From NCBI RefSeq assembly GCF_040802235.1, contig NC_133167.1:16298501-16362500 (forward strand): a stretch of 64,000 nt of DNA. Reading direction: 5' to 3'. Source of the DNA: Manis javanica (taxonomy: Eukaryota; Chordata; Mammalia; Pholidota; Manidae). How positions within the stretch are numbered: position 1 is the first letter of the stretch; each line of letters begins with the position of its first letter. The notes below the pieces were generated by a model. It worked only from the letters and a program-made list of their open reading frames with translations, ran no database searches and was not told the DNA's origin. The position numbers and the translations under genes were made by a program. This document shows positions 23,248-34,765 of the stretch, piece after piece.

Positions 23248-23985
23248 GGTGGGGGTACTGTATTATAAAACTATGCCGTGACCTTGGGAACGCCGGTCAA
23301 CCAAGAGTAAGCATTTTTCCTTCCTGCAAGACTTCTCAGAGCATTGAATATTTTAATGGGCATTGTGAATACCCAAGAAGGGGATGCACCATGCAGCATG
23401 ACTATTTCCCAAATTTTTTTTGTCAAGGGACCCTTGTTTTATAGAGCATCTTGTGGACCAAGAGTACATGGAACCTCAAAAAACACTGTCATAGTTGAAA
23501 TCTGCCCAGGTTATCATGTTAGCTCTAATCAGCACTAAATATTTGATTAACAAAAATTGTATCTATATTTTTAGAATTTAGAATGGCATTTGGGACTTGA
23601 CTATGACTAGGGAAGTGAAAACTCGTAGATAAAGTTGGTTTTCTCACTGTTTCCTATAGCCACCTTTCCTCTTGAAAGTCATTCCAAAATGTAAATGAAA
23701 AAGACATTCTCAGAAACAGCCATTGGGGAACGGGATTAACAGGTAAAGGCCAGGTTTCTTTCTAGCTCTTGCCTTTAGGAATCTTAATTGTGATTGCGTG
23801 TAAGACAGGCTTCTTTTAACTCCCTCTGGTTGCTTCTCTTAGTGTTGTTTTTCTCCTCCCCCTTCCCACCCCTTCAATGCTTGCTTCCCCTCCATCCTTT
23901 GCCCAGAGGACACCAGAGGGACAGAATACCAAGGGCAGCCCCAAGGAGAAACAGAACTCCGAAGGAATCACAAAAGGCTCCACAA
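23248..23985. other. Unique sequence, no gene recognised
   Basis: No repeat or exon is supported. Overlapping frames of 60-90 codons on both strands carry no features. Confidence 0.35.
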
Positions 23986-23989
23986 CAGA

Positions 23990-24310
23990 ACAAGGGTTAA
24001 GTAATCTACTCCCCACTAGATGAATTCTTATACAGTCATTAAAAATGATAATTACAATGACTCTGCAGCAACATGGAAAAAATGCTTATGATATAATTAA
24101 TTGTAAGTGGAAAAATGCAGAACACAAAATGACAGCTACACTATGATTATGATTATTTAAATTATATGTTCATGGGGACAAAAACTGGAAGGGAACATGG
24201 AAAAAAATAAAAATAGTTTCATTTATCAGGGATGACAGTGGTATCATTGGAATTTGTTCTCTTCATATTCAGCTAATAGTTCTGTAACACAAAGCAAATC
24301 TTGAAAATCT
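23990..24310 (+). mobile_element. Ancient L1M 3' end fragment
   Basis: The wording is that of old L1 3' ends: 'tacagtcattaaaaatgata', 'gcaacatggaaaaaatgctt', 'aagtggaaaaatgcagaaca', 'gacagtggtatcattggaat'. It is highly diverged and noncoding. Confidence 0.55.
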
Positions 24311-24469
24311 CAGATAAAAAGCAGACTTAAGAATGTGTGGAAATGGGAGAGAACAGGCTGCCATTCTCATTGGCCTGAGGGCAAGAAAGTAGGAGCTATA
24401 TAAAAGGATAGGAATAGTATATACCTGTTTTCAATATTCAAACGCAACTGGTTTTCTTGTTGCTTTAAA

Positions 24470-24481
24470 AACAGAGCATTG
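24470..24481. repeat. Left target-site duplication of the L1-POM121 unit
   Basis: 'aacagagcattg' follows 'ctttaaa', which fits the L1 endonuclease preference TT/AAAA. The same word with one change, 'aacagagcatcg', occurs at 34,766-34,777, directly after the terminal A-run of the POM121 retrocopy. No match is seen directly after the L1 3' end at 30,790. The exact ten-base match is short, and 'acagagcat' also occurs once by chance at 38,901, so this is good but not conclusive. Confidence 0.6.
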
Positions 24482-24980
24482 ATTAAAGATGACAGCATGA
24501 GAGGTGAGACAGAGGCCTCCTCCCAAAACCATATACAATATGAAAATATAATTAATACAACTTATCCTGAAAGAGCAACAGGAAAGAAGGCTGCACCAGA
24601 CTGCATACACCCAGAGAAAAGAACAGACCTCATGAAACAGGGAAATGTACCAAAGCCATGATCCAGTGGGACCCAAGCCCTTCCCCCCACCCCAACTCAC
24701 CAGTGGAAGGAAGAGAAATGGAATGGGGAGGGAGTAGAGGGCTGGGACAGTTGAGCACCTAGCCCTGGAGATATGCTCTGGGAGCACAAACCTACACTGC
24801 ATGGTGCTCTGGTGACTAGTGGGGTTGGAAGGCTAAGACAGGCAGAATACCTGGAGAGACTGAGATTCCAGCTGCTTGTGGAAAACAGGTACCTATATCC
24901 AGCTGCTCTGGGCAAAAGAAAGGTGGGCAGTCTGAGAGACTTCCTAATATCTAAAGGGCTGCTAAAGGGGCAAGGATTGC

Positions 24981-25232
24981 ATGGAGCCTACTGCTCAGGA
25001 GAAAAGACAGGTAGACAAAATTGTCTGGGTGCACTCTGCCCAGCAGGTTGGGAACTTTCAAGAGTTTCAGGTGTTCCATCCCACTGGCTGGCTATGCAGC
25101 TCCAAGGACCCCACCGTGATACACAGCCTGCTGCACCTTCCTCCCAGCCAGCCCGCACCTGGGTTGCAAATCAGCAGCCCCTGCTCTGGCATCAGGCCAA
25201 CCAGAGGGAAGCCCCGCCTACAGCAGCTATAA
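24981..25232 (+). other. Short sense ORF in the L1 5'UTR (copy B)
   Basis: An 83-codon frame opens about 500 nt from the L1 5' end. Its first twelve residues (MEPTAQEKRQVD) match those opening a 77-codon frame at the same place in copy C (MELSPQEKGQVD, 57,936-58,169). After that the two proteins diverge. It may be a conserved upstream ORF or only conserved 5'UTR DNA. A different, longer frame of 209 codons (24,773-25,402) overlaps it and has no counterpart in copy C. Confidence 0.35.
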
Positions 25233-25441
25233 ACACAAAGCATAGAGGCTTATACCTGTGTGTTTGTCCCACTGGTTCTGGCAGTGGAGACAGGCATAGC
25301 AGCCAGGAAGCAGGAATCAGCTCTTACCTCCCCCCAGGCACCAGCACCACTCCCCTGCAACCCCCAACATTGCTCAAGGAGCTGAGCATCTCCAGAAAGT
25401 AGAGCTTCTGGGCACTAGAGGGCACCACATACAAATACGAA

Positions 25442-26304
25442 ATGTCAAAGGAACCTGGTTCAAATCAAAATCCCACAAACACCAGAAAAGGGTCAAGTGA
25501 AACTGAACTCATCAATCTTCCTGGAAGAGATTTCAAAATAAAAATCATGAACATGCTCATAGAGGTACAGAAAAATATTCAAGAACTCAGAAACAAATTC
25601 AGGACAGAGATCCAATCATTACAGATTACAATGGAGGTATTTAAAAAGCAGATTAGATACAGTGGAGGAGAAGATAAATGAAATAGAAATCAGAGAAGAA
25701 GAATACAAAGAAGCTGGGGCACAGGGAGAACAAAGGATCTTTAGGAATGAAAGAGAGTATTGAGAGAACTGTGTGACCAATCCAAACAGAACAATATTTG
25801 TATTACAGGGGTACCAGAAGAAGAGAAAGAAAAAGGGATAGAAAGTGTCTTTGAGGAGGTAATTGCTGAAAACTTACCCAATCTGGGGAAGGAGATAGTC
25901 TCTCAGGCCATGGAGGTGCACAGAGCTCCAAAAACAAGGGACACAAGGAAGACAACACCAAGACATATAATAATTAAAATGGCAAAGATCAAGGATAAGC
26001 ACAGACTATTAAAGCAGCCAGAGAGAGAAAAAAGATCACATACAAAGGAAAACCCATCAGGCTATCTTCAGACTTCTTGGCAGAAACCTTACAGGCCAGA
26101 AGGGAGTGGCATAATATATTTAATGCAATGAAGCAGAAGGACCTCGAACCAATAATACTCTACCCAGCAAGGTTATCATTTAAATTTGAAAGTGGGATTA
26201 AACAATTTCTAGCAAAAGCTGAGAGAATTTACCTCCCACAAACCATCTCTACTGTGTATTTTGGAGGGACTTCTATAGATGTAAGTGATCCTAAGGCTAA
26301 ATAG
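25442..26304 (+). pseudogene. L1 ORF1 (RNA-binding chaperone), frame-broken, copy B
   Basis: ORF1p is the L1 RNA-binding trimer. Three pieces are visible. 25,442-25,681 is the N-terminal and coiled-coil part (79 codons, heptad-like 'MLIEVQKNIQELRNKF'). 25,760-26,131 is the RRM domain, opening 'MRELCDQSKQNNICITGVPE'. 26,077-26,304 is the C-terminal domain ('LYPARLSFKFESGIKQFL'). They lie in different frames, so at least two frameshifts kill the protein. Copy C keeps a longer coiled coil. Confidence 0.88.
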
Positions 26305-26560
26305 TTGTCACCAGAGGTAATAAAACCACAGTAAAGAAAGTAGAACAATTCATTACTAAGCAAATGCAAAATTAAATCAACTACCCCCAAAGTCAGTCAA
26401 GGGATAAACAAAGGGTACAGAATATGATACCCAATATATAAAGAATGGAGGAAGAAGAAAAAGGAGGAGAAAAAAAAAGAACCTTTAGTTTGTGTTTGTA
26501 ATAGCATACTAAGTGAGTTAAGTTAGATTCTTAGATAGTAAGGAGGTTACCCTTGAACCT

Positions 26561-29500
26561 TTGGTAACCATGAATCTAAAACCTGCAATGACAATAAGTA
26601 CATACCTATCAATAACCACCTTAAATGTAAATGGTCTGAATGCACCAATCAAAAGACACAGAGTAATAGAATGGATAAAAAAACAAGACCCATCTATATG
26701 CTGCCTACAAGAGACTCACTTCAAACCCAAAGACATGCACAGACTAAAAGTGAAGGGATGGAAAAAGATATTTCATGCAACTAATAGGGAGAAAAAAGCA
26801 GGAGTTGTAGTATTTGTATCAGACAAAATAGACTTGAAAATAAAGGAAATTACAAGAGACAATGAAAGACAATATATTATGATAAAGGGGTCAGTCCAAC
26901 AAGAGGATATAACCATTATAAATATCTATGCACCCAACACAGGATCACCTACATATGTAAAACAAATATAACAGAATTAAAGGAGGAAATAGAATTCAAT
27001 GCATTCATTTTAGGAGACCTCAACACCCCACTCACTCCAAAGGACCAGATCAACCAGACAGAAAATAAGTAAGGAGACAGAGGCACTAAACAACACATTA
27101 GAACAGATGGACCTAAGAGACATCTACAGAACTCTCCACCCAAAAGCAGCAGGATATACATGGAACGTACATGGAACATTTCCAAGAGTAGATCAGATAC
27201 TAGGCCACAAAAAGAGCCTCAGTAAAGTCAAAAAGACTGAAATTGTACCAACCAGCTTCTCAGACTATGAAGGTATGAAACTAGAAACAAATTACGCAAA
27301 GAAAACAAAAAATCCCACAAACACATGGAGGCTTAACAACATGCTCCTAAAAAAATCAATGAATCAATGATCAAATAAAAACAGAGATCAAGCAATATAT
27401 GGAGACAAAAAACAACAGTAATTCTACACCACAAAATCTGTGGCATGCAGCAAAGGCCTGTGCTAACAGGGAAGTATAGTGCAATACAGGCCTACCACAG
27501 AAAAGATGAGCATCCCATATGAACAGTATAAACTCACAATTAACAAAACTAGAAAAAAGAAGAACAAATGAGGCTCAAGGTCAGTAGAAGGAGGGATATA
27601 ATAAAGATTAGGGCATAAATAAATAAAATTGAGAAGAATAAAACAATAGAAAGAATAAATGAAAGCAGGAGCTGGTTCTCCGATAAAATAAACAAAATAG
27701 ATAAATCCCTAGCCAGACTCTTCAGAAAAAAGTGTCTACACACATAAACAGAATCAGAAATGAGAAAGGAAGAATCACTACAGACACCACAGAAATACAA
27801 AGAATTATTAGAGAATACTATGAAAAATTACATGATAACAAACTGGATAACCTAAAAGAAATGGACAACTTTTTAGAAAAATAAAACCTTCCAAGGCAGA
27901 CATAGAAAGAAACAGAAAATCTGAACAGACCAATTACCAGCAACAAAATTGAATTAGTAATCAAAAAACTACCTAGAACAAAATCCCTGAACCAGATAGC
28001 TTCACCACTGAATTTTATCAAGCATTTAGTAACAGCCTAATACCCATCTTCCTTAAAGTTTTCCAAAAAGGAGAAGAGGAGGGAATACTCCCAAAATTCA
28101 TTCTATGAGGCCAGCATCACTTTAATACCAAAACCAATCAAAGACACCACAAAAAAAGAAAATTACAGACCAATATCCCTGATGAACATACATGCAAAAA
28201 TACTCAACAAAATATTAGCAAAGCAAATTCAAAAATACATCAAAAAGATCATCCATCATTTTCGAGTAAGATTTATTCCAGGGATGCAAGAATGGTACAA
28301 TATTAGAAAATCCATCAACATCATCCACCACATCAACAAAAAGGACAAAAACCACATGATAATCTCCATAGATGCTGAAAAAGCATTCAACAAAATTCAA
28401 CATCCATTCATGATAAAAAACTCTCAACAAAATGGGTATAGAGGGCAAGTACCTCAACATAATAAAGGCCATATATGACAAACCCACAGCCAACATCATA
28501 CTTAACAGGGAGAAGCTGAAACCCTTTCCTTTAAGATCTGGCGAAACTGTTGGCAAAACTGGGCAGCTACATGCAAGAGAAAGACAAGGATGCCCACTCT
28601 CTCCACTTTTATTCAACATAGTTCTGGAGGTTCTTGCCACAGCAATCAGACAACACAAAGAAATAAAAGGCATCCAGATTGGTGAAGCAGAAGTTAAACT
28701 GTCACTGTTTGCAGATGACATGATATTGTACCTAAAAAACCCTAAAGAATCCACTCCAAAACTACTACATCTAATATCTGAATTTAGTAAAGTTGCAGGA
28801 TACAAAATTAAAACACAGAAATCTGTTGCATTCCTATACACTAATGATGAACTAGCAGAAAGAGAAATCAGGAAAACAATTCCATTCACAATTGCATCAA
28901 AAAGAATAAAATACCTAGGAATAAACGTAATGAAGGAAGTGAAAGACCTATACTCCAAAAATTACAGACACTCATGAGAGAAATTAAAGAAGATACAAAT
29001 AAATGGAAACACATCCCATGCTCACTGATAGGAAGAATTAATATTGTCAAAATGGCCATCTTGCCTAAAGCAATCTACAGATTCAGTGCAATCCCTATCA
29101 AAATACCAACAGCATTCTTCAAAGAACTAGAGTAAATAGTTCTAAAATTCATATGGAACCACAAAGGATCCCAAACAGCTAAAGCAATCCTGAGAAAGAA
29201 GAACAAAGCTGGGGGGGATAATGCTCCCTGACTTCAAGCTCTACTACAAAGCCACAGTAATCAAGTCAATTTGGTACTGTCACAAGAGCAGAACCATAGA
29301 CCAATGGAACAGACTAGAGAGCCCAGATACAAACCAAAGCATATATGGTCAATTAAGATATGATAAAGGAGTCATGGACATACAATGGGGAAATGGCAGC
29401 CTCTTCAACAACTGGTGTTGGCAAAACTGGACAGCTACATGCAAGAGAATGAAACAGGATTACTGTCTAACCCCATACACAAAAGAAAACTTGGAATGGA

Positions 29501-30440
29501 TCAAAGACCTGAATGTAAGGCATTAAACCATAAAGCTCTTGGAAGACAACATAGGCAAAAATCTCCTGACTATAAACATGAGCAAATTTTTCCTGAACGC
29601 ATCTCCTCAGGCAAGGGAAACAAAAGCAAAAATGAACACATGGGACTACATCAAGCTAAAAAGCTTCTGTACAGCAAACGACACCATCAGCAGAACAAAA
29701 AGGCATCCTACAGTATGGGAGAATATATTTGTAAATAACATATCTGACAAGGGGTTAACATCCAAAATATATAAAGAACTCACATGCCTCAACAACCAAA
29801 AAGCACATAACCCAATTAAAAAATGGGCGGAGGATTTGAGCAGACAATTCTCCAAAGAAGAAATTCAGATGGCCAACAGGCACATGAAAAGATGCTCCAC
29901 ATCGCTAATTATGAGGGAAATGCAAATTAAAACCACAATGAGATACCACCTCACACCAGTTAGGATGGCCAGCATCGAAAAGGCTAAGAACCACAAATGC
30001 TAGCTAGGATGTGGAGAAAGGGGAACCCTCCTACACTGCTGGTGGGAATGTAAGCCAGTTCAACCATTGTGGAAAGCAATATGGAGGTTCCTCAAAAAAC
30101 TCAAAATAGAAATACCATTTGACCCCGGAATCCCACTCCTAGGAATTTACCCAAAGAATACAAGTTCTCAGATTGAAAAAGACATATGCACCCCTATATT
30201 TATTGCAGCACTATTTACAATAGCCAAACTATGGAAGCAACCTAAGTGTCCATCAGTAGATGAATAGATAAAGAAGATGTGGTACATATACACAATGGAA
30301 TACTATTCAGTCATTAGAGAGAAACAAATCCTACCATTTGCAACAACATGGATGGAGCTGGAGGACATTATGCTCAGTGAAATAAGTCAGGTGGAGAAGG
30401 ACAAGTACCAAATGATTTCCCTCATTTGTGGAGCATAACA
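26561..30440 (+). pseudogene. L1 ORF2 (endonuclease-reverse transcriptase), broken, copy B
   Basis: The N-terminal 136 codons (26,561-26,971) form the start of the AP-like endonuclease. The catalytic Asn in 'TLNVNGLN' (residue 22) and Glu in 'LQETHF' (residue 51) are both kept. Compared with copy C, one base is missing at about 26,967, which shifts the frame. The reverse-transcriptase core lies in 28,432-28,977, with 'RQGCPLSP' and the catalytic 'FADD' at 28,708-28,719. The C-terminal cysteine region (about 29,990-30,060) has a stop in place of the tryptophan after the first Cys. A 36-nt in-frame insertion at 28,543-28,581 disrupts the fingers/palm area before RQGC. Confidence 0.9.
28543..28581 (+). 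repeat. Ectopic L1 segment inserted in the RT domain
   Basis: Bases 28,549-28,581 match 29,417-29,449 of the same element at 32 of 33 positions. Copy C has no such insertion: its reading goes straight from 'PLRSG' to 'QGCPLSP'. The extra twelve codons keep the frame open but come from another ORF2 region read in a different frame. Confidence 0.88.
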
Positions 30441-30789
30441 ACAAAGCAAAACTGAAGGAACAAAACAGCAGCAGACTCACAGACTCCAAGGAGGGACTAG
30501 AGGTTACCAAAGGGGAGGGGTGGGGAAGGGTGGGTGGGGAGGGAGGAAGAGGGGATTGAGGGGCATAATGATTGGCACACATGGTGTGGGGGGATCATGG
30601 GAAGAACAGTGTAGCACAGAGAAGGCAAATAGGGACTCTGTGGCATCTTACTACACTGATGGACAATGACTGCAATGGGGTACGGGGGGGACTCAATATG
30701 GGTGAATGTAGTAACCACATTGTTTTTCATGTGAAACCTTCATAATAATGTATATCAATAATACCTTGATAAAAGAAATTTTTTTTTAA
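30441..30789 (+). other. L1 3'UTR, copy B
   Basis: It contains 'aacaaaacagcagcagactc', a long G-rich tract (30,508-30,558), 'ttactacactgatggacaat', 'gttttt catgtgaaacctt' and a T-run before the end. The G-rich tract is typical of L1 3'UTRs and could form G-quadruplexes. Copy A shares this type. The fragment at 37,335 and copy C carry a different 3' type. Confidence 0.85.
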
Positions 30790-33339
30790 ACTAGAAGCAG
30801 GTTCCACCGGGACCCTGTGCCTTTGCCAGCTGGCTTTTCCATCAAGCCACAGAGGCGGTATCCTCCCCCCTGTGGGTCCTGCCCTCAGTGAACCAGAGGG
30901 ACCACACTCTCCAACTCATAATTCCAAGATGTCTGGACACCCAAGAACCACAAAAATGGCTCCTTCAGGGCAAAAACATGCTCTCCTGCATCCACTACCT
31001 GAGCAGGTAGTCAAGGCTAAGAAGCCAGTGCCAGCTAGTGACCTCCCACTTTCTCGCCCAGAGGCGAAGGTCCCAAAAGGGCTCAGAAAGGGGACGACGG
31101 AGGAGGAGGATCACGCAGAGACCAAAGGGCAGCATGGTGAGAACAGGGGCTCCTACGGCAGTGGGGGTCCATCATCAACAACATCTAGGCCCCCAGAGAC
31201 CAGCAGAGTTCTCACTTCCCCAGAGTGCAGTCCCGGGCCTCTGGACCATCCTAGGCTTCCAGCAGATGGCTCGAGAGAGACCACCCAGACGAGCTCCTCC
31301 TCTGCAGAGCACATGGGCACCACTAACAGCCTGTCTGGAGCTGTCCTGCCTCCTCAGAAGTTTGATCCAGAGGCAGCAGTGCCCTCTGACCCCACCCCGT
31401 GCTGCTCCCGGCTGCCAGGGAGGTCAGCAGAGGAAGTGCCGGGTGAAGGTCATCAGCAGAGCCCCGCAGTCTCACCAGCGTCTGAGAAGAAGATACAGGG
31501 CACAGAGCCACCCAACACCCCGAGGAACTCCTCATGGGGCCTGCCCACAGGAGGCCCTGCAAAAGGAAAATACCCATGCCTCTGACGCTGCCATTACCAA
31601 GGCCGCTACCAGCGCTGTGGGTCAGTGAGCTGCCCCCTCCTCCTAACCCTCCTCGCTTAGCTACTGCTGGAGGCCCGGGCACCACGGAGAACAGCTCTGC
31701 CTGTCGAGAAACAAGAACTCAGAGGATAAAACGGAGGTCATGGCTGAGGGCAGTGCCCCCCAGCCGGCCCCTTGCTTCTCCCCACCTGCCCCGGAGACTG
31801 CAGGCTCCCTGCCCTCGACCAGTCCCACCTCAGAGGTCCCTGCTACCACCGCCAACTTGGATGGCCTGACTGCCAGGCCCCTGATCCCACCTGTACCCAC
31901 CCCCACCTTCCTCCAAACCCGATACTGATCAGGAAACAAGAAACATGGCCCCTAACTCTCCTCCTCCCCCTGTTCCTGCTGCTGCTCCTCCTCCTCTCAG
32001 TCCCAATCCTGTGGTGGGAATTCCACCCAAGGAGAATGCAGGCCCTTGTCAGGTGGTCACAGCTACAGCACCTCGTATTTCTGACCTCCCCACACCTCCC
32101 AGCACCTCAACCACCTCCTCCCAGCAGCCTTCCTGGGTAAGGGACTCCCCATCGCCTATGTGTACAGATTCTCCCCATCCTTGTTTCTTACCCATTCCTG
32201 TTCCAGGGCCTTCCCTCAGTAACCCTGTTCTCGGTATCCCCACAGTCACCCCCACTGCAGGCCCTCCCACCATTGCCGTCCAGGCACCTGCAGGCTTGCC
32301 CCCCCACCTACTTCAGATCCTGATGTGGACGTGGACATGACTCCCCCTTCCCATGCTGGCATCTTCACTTCCTCCCAGCCGTCCACGGGGAGATTGCTTC
32401 CATTTCCCCAAATCAGCTGCAGGGTAGACCAGAGGCACCCTGCAAAGGGACCAGTCTCCACCAACCCACCTTTATTGATCCCCAGCCACACCCCCAATTT
32501 TACCCACCCCATTGGCCCCCAAACCACCCCTCAGCCGACCACTGGAATTCCTAACAGGCAGCCCCAAAAGGCCCCTCTACCCAGGGCTCCTGGTTCATCC
32601 TCATGGCATCTTCAGTCCCACACAATGCTTTGGGCAGCACAATTGCAAACTTCAACCCTACTTTTGATGACAGCGCTATGGATACAACACTGCCTTCCCA
32701 GGCTGTCATTTTCCAGTCTCCCCTGTCTCCAGGAAGAATCATTTCCCAGTTTACATGGCATCTCCTGGATCTCAGAACAAACCACGCAATGACAGTACGG
32801 CCTCAGCCCGCATCTCTACCTCTTTATATTCCAAAGCAGGCAGCAGACAAATTGCAGTTTCCACCCATCTCTTTAACCCAGCAATCCCTGTTCCCAGCAC
32901 TTCTCAAAACTGTGGTAGGCAGCAGCCTAAACACTTGTACCTACTGGGAAAACAGACAGCCCCATGCTCTCCTGCTGCCCAGTCACCCAGCGGCCACAGA
33001 ATGCAATCAGACTTCACAGGTTTCACATGGCCAGTCTTGGCATTTGGCACCACTGTGGACATCCTGCCAGCCTCTGGTATGCCCAGCAGCACAACCACCA
33101 CCATTGGGTTTAGAGGTGATACCAGGATGCCCAGTAGTGGGAACAGGAGTTCACTGCTTACAGGTGCCACACCAGGCCCACCTATGTGGGCAGCTCCTGC
33201 AGCCCCCAGGGGTGGAGGGAGACCTGGGCTCAGTATATCTGCCCAAGGCCCCACTCATTCACAGGCATCCCAATACACAACCACACATCATCCAGGAAGA
33301 GGGCACATAGCCCCACTTCTGTTCCTCCTGGTGGCCAGA

Positions 33340-34060
33340 TAACCTGGGCTCTTTATGGCCACAGCACAGCTGTTTTGGGATAACAGGCAAGCACCTCAAT
33401 GGTAGGACACCCTATGAACACCACCTTAAGTCTGAGCATGTGGAGCTTACCTGTCCTAAACAAAGATGGTGCAGCAATGGAAGGCCACCCCACTGTCCCC
33501 ATGATGGGAGGCCCCAGTGTCCCCACACTCCATCAGCAGGCCTGGAGCCTGCCTGGACGTATAAGACCTCCTACATGTGGAGGAACCGCCATTGTGGAAA
33601 AGAAATGTGTGTCAAGACACCCGTCTGTTAACACCTTCCATCAGGGCAGCTGGGGTTCTCCTGGGCATACTACAGCCACTGCAGCTCCGAGTGCCAGCAC
33701 TATCCCTACGTCTAATTATCCACTTCTAGCTCCACCATCATCCCAAGTACCTGGGGCACACCAGCACAAAAAGCAGGTAGTACGAAGGTAGGGCACCACA
33801 TCATTCCCGTGATTGAAGGATCTGGTGTTCCTATATTCCATCAGTACAGCTGGGGGCCACTGGACCAAAACACAGGTGACACAGTTGAAGGAAAACATCT
33901 CACCTGTAATAGGAGGCCCCTGTGTCACCACCTGCCATTACATCACTTGGAGCCCACCTATCCAGCGCACAGGTGGAGGTGTGGGCAATAGCACCACACC
34001 TGCTATGACTGGATGTCCTCACACACCCCATCAATGCAGGGTACCTGGGGCCCTGCTAGC
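33340..34060 (+). repeat. About 100-bp tandem array in the POM121 pseudogene
   Basis: A degenerate 'c(c/t)tgg(g/a)g' core recurs at 33,345, 33,441, 33,543, 33,651, 33,752, 33,851, 33,948 and 34,046, so spacings are 96-108 bp. Several units also share 'ccatca(g)' 10-20 bp before the core and 'ggaggcccc' or 'ggatgtcct' about 35 bp before it. The period is about 33 codons. The core would correspond to an FG-type dipeptide region in the parent. Confidence 0.7.
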
Positions 34061-34570
34061 CAACAAAACACAGGTGATGCGACAGGGGACAGTACCATCA
34101 TTTTTAGAAACTAGTCTATTCTCAGCCCAAACACCTGCCCGCCATCATCCCGGCAGGGCAGCCCTGTGACTCTGCAGGAGCCAGCAGCGTGCGTGGAGGC
34201 TCCTGATCAAACAGCCACTCCTGTGCTCTGGACACAGCAAGCTGTACTGATCACAGCTTCACAGGAACCATCCATCACTTGATTCCATCCTTCGATCATG
34301 ATTCTCAACAAATATGGAAAAGATGTTTGTCTGCAATCTGTATGTAGCATGAATGGTCTTAACTTTATGGGAAACTTGACCACCTGCTCTCTACCTACAG
34401 AAAGCCAGGGGCCTGCACCTCAGAAGTGTGTATGTTGTAAGGACAGTTTTCTCTAGTCTTGAAACTACTAAGGTGTCTATGGCTGTTTATAGGGGCTTCA
34501 TTTCCTCCTCTCCATTTAACAAAATGGGCCCCTATCTTTCCCAGATTATGTATATATGTTATATATTCAC

Positions 34571-34616
34571 ATTAAACCTTGTTCTTATTAAAAATATATA
34601 TATAATAATAATGATG
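34571..34616 (+). repeat. AT-rich simple repeat after a possible poly(A) signal
   Basis: 'attaaa' is followed by 'aaaatatatatataataata'. This may be the eroded A-tail of the retrocopy, or AT-rich 3'UTR sequence if the transcript continued to the A-run at 34,754. Confidence 0.5.
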
Positions 34617-34765
34617 GTGATGTCGATGCTACAGTTGAATAGATGAATGTTGAATAACTATGCATGGGAAGAAAAACCTACTGGAATCAACCTGAAGCCA
34701 TTTAAATGTATATATCTGGGTATAGAATTTGCAAAATACATTTTCATTTCTTGAAAAAAAAAAAC

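Larger units (their letters stand above)
24484..30789 (+). mobile_element. Near full-length L1, inactive (copy B)
   Basis: This is a 6.3-kb L1 with all parts in order: 5'UTR (about 24,484-25,441), ORF1 (25,442-26,304), inter-ORF spacer, ORF2 (26,561 to about 30,440) and 3'UTR. Both frames are broken by small indels and stops. The 3'UTR ends 'aaatttttttttaaa' with only three final A residues and no proper A-tail before POM121-derived sequence begins. The 5' start is set by alignment with copy C, which also begins 'aaagatg(a/t)cag'. Confidence 0.93.
30790..34757 (+). pseudogene. POM121-family nucleoporin retro-pseudogene, 5'-truncated
   Basis: POM121 proteins anchor the nuclear pore and carry a long FG-repeat tail. 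The translation is collinear with my recollection of POM121: 'NSKM', then 'PEQV', then 'LRKGTTEEEDH' (POM121 has NSRM, PEQI and LRE..RTVEEED at matching spacing), then a Ser-rich region, then Pro/Thr-rich sequence with residual FG-type motifs ('LAFGTTVD' near 33,040). The frame changes at least five times: open pieces are 30,872-31,585, 31,740-31,928, 31,945-32,340, 32,325-32,792, 32,603-33,310, 32,755-33,342 and 33,399-34,169. The copy starts inside the coding region, lacks introns as far as can be seen, and probably ends its coding part near 34,168. A UTR-like stretch follows with 'attaaa' at 34,571, 'aataca' at 34,735 and an A-run at 34,754-34,764. It could derive from POM121 or from intronless POM121L2. 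Confidence 0.75.

Noticed and set aside
24773..25402. 209-codon open frame on the plus strand before L1 ORF1
   Set aside because: It lies in the GC-rich L1 5'UTR, has no domain, and the same frame is not kept in copy C.
28215..28958. 247-codon open frame on the minus strand
   Set aside because: It is the antisense of L1 ORF2 (copy B). A-rich L1 coding DNA leaves the complement low in stops.
30872..31585. 237-codon open frame on the plus strand
   Set aside because: It is the first open piece of the POM121-family retrocopy. The homologous reading continues in other frames downstream, and the N-terminal membrane part is missing, so it is not an intact gene.
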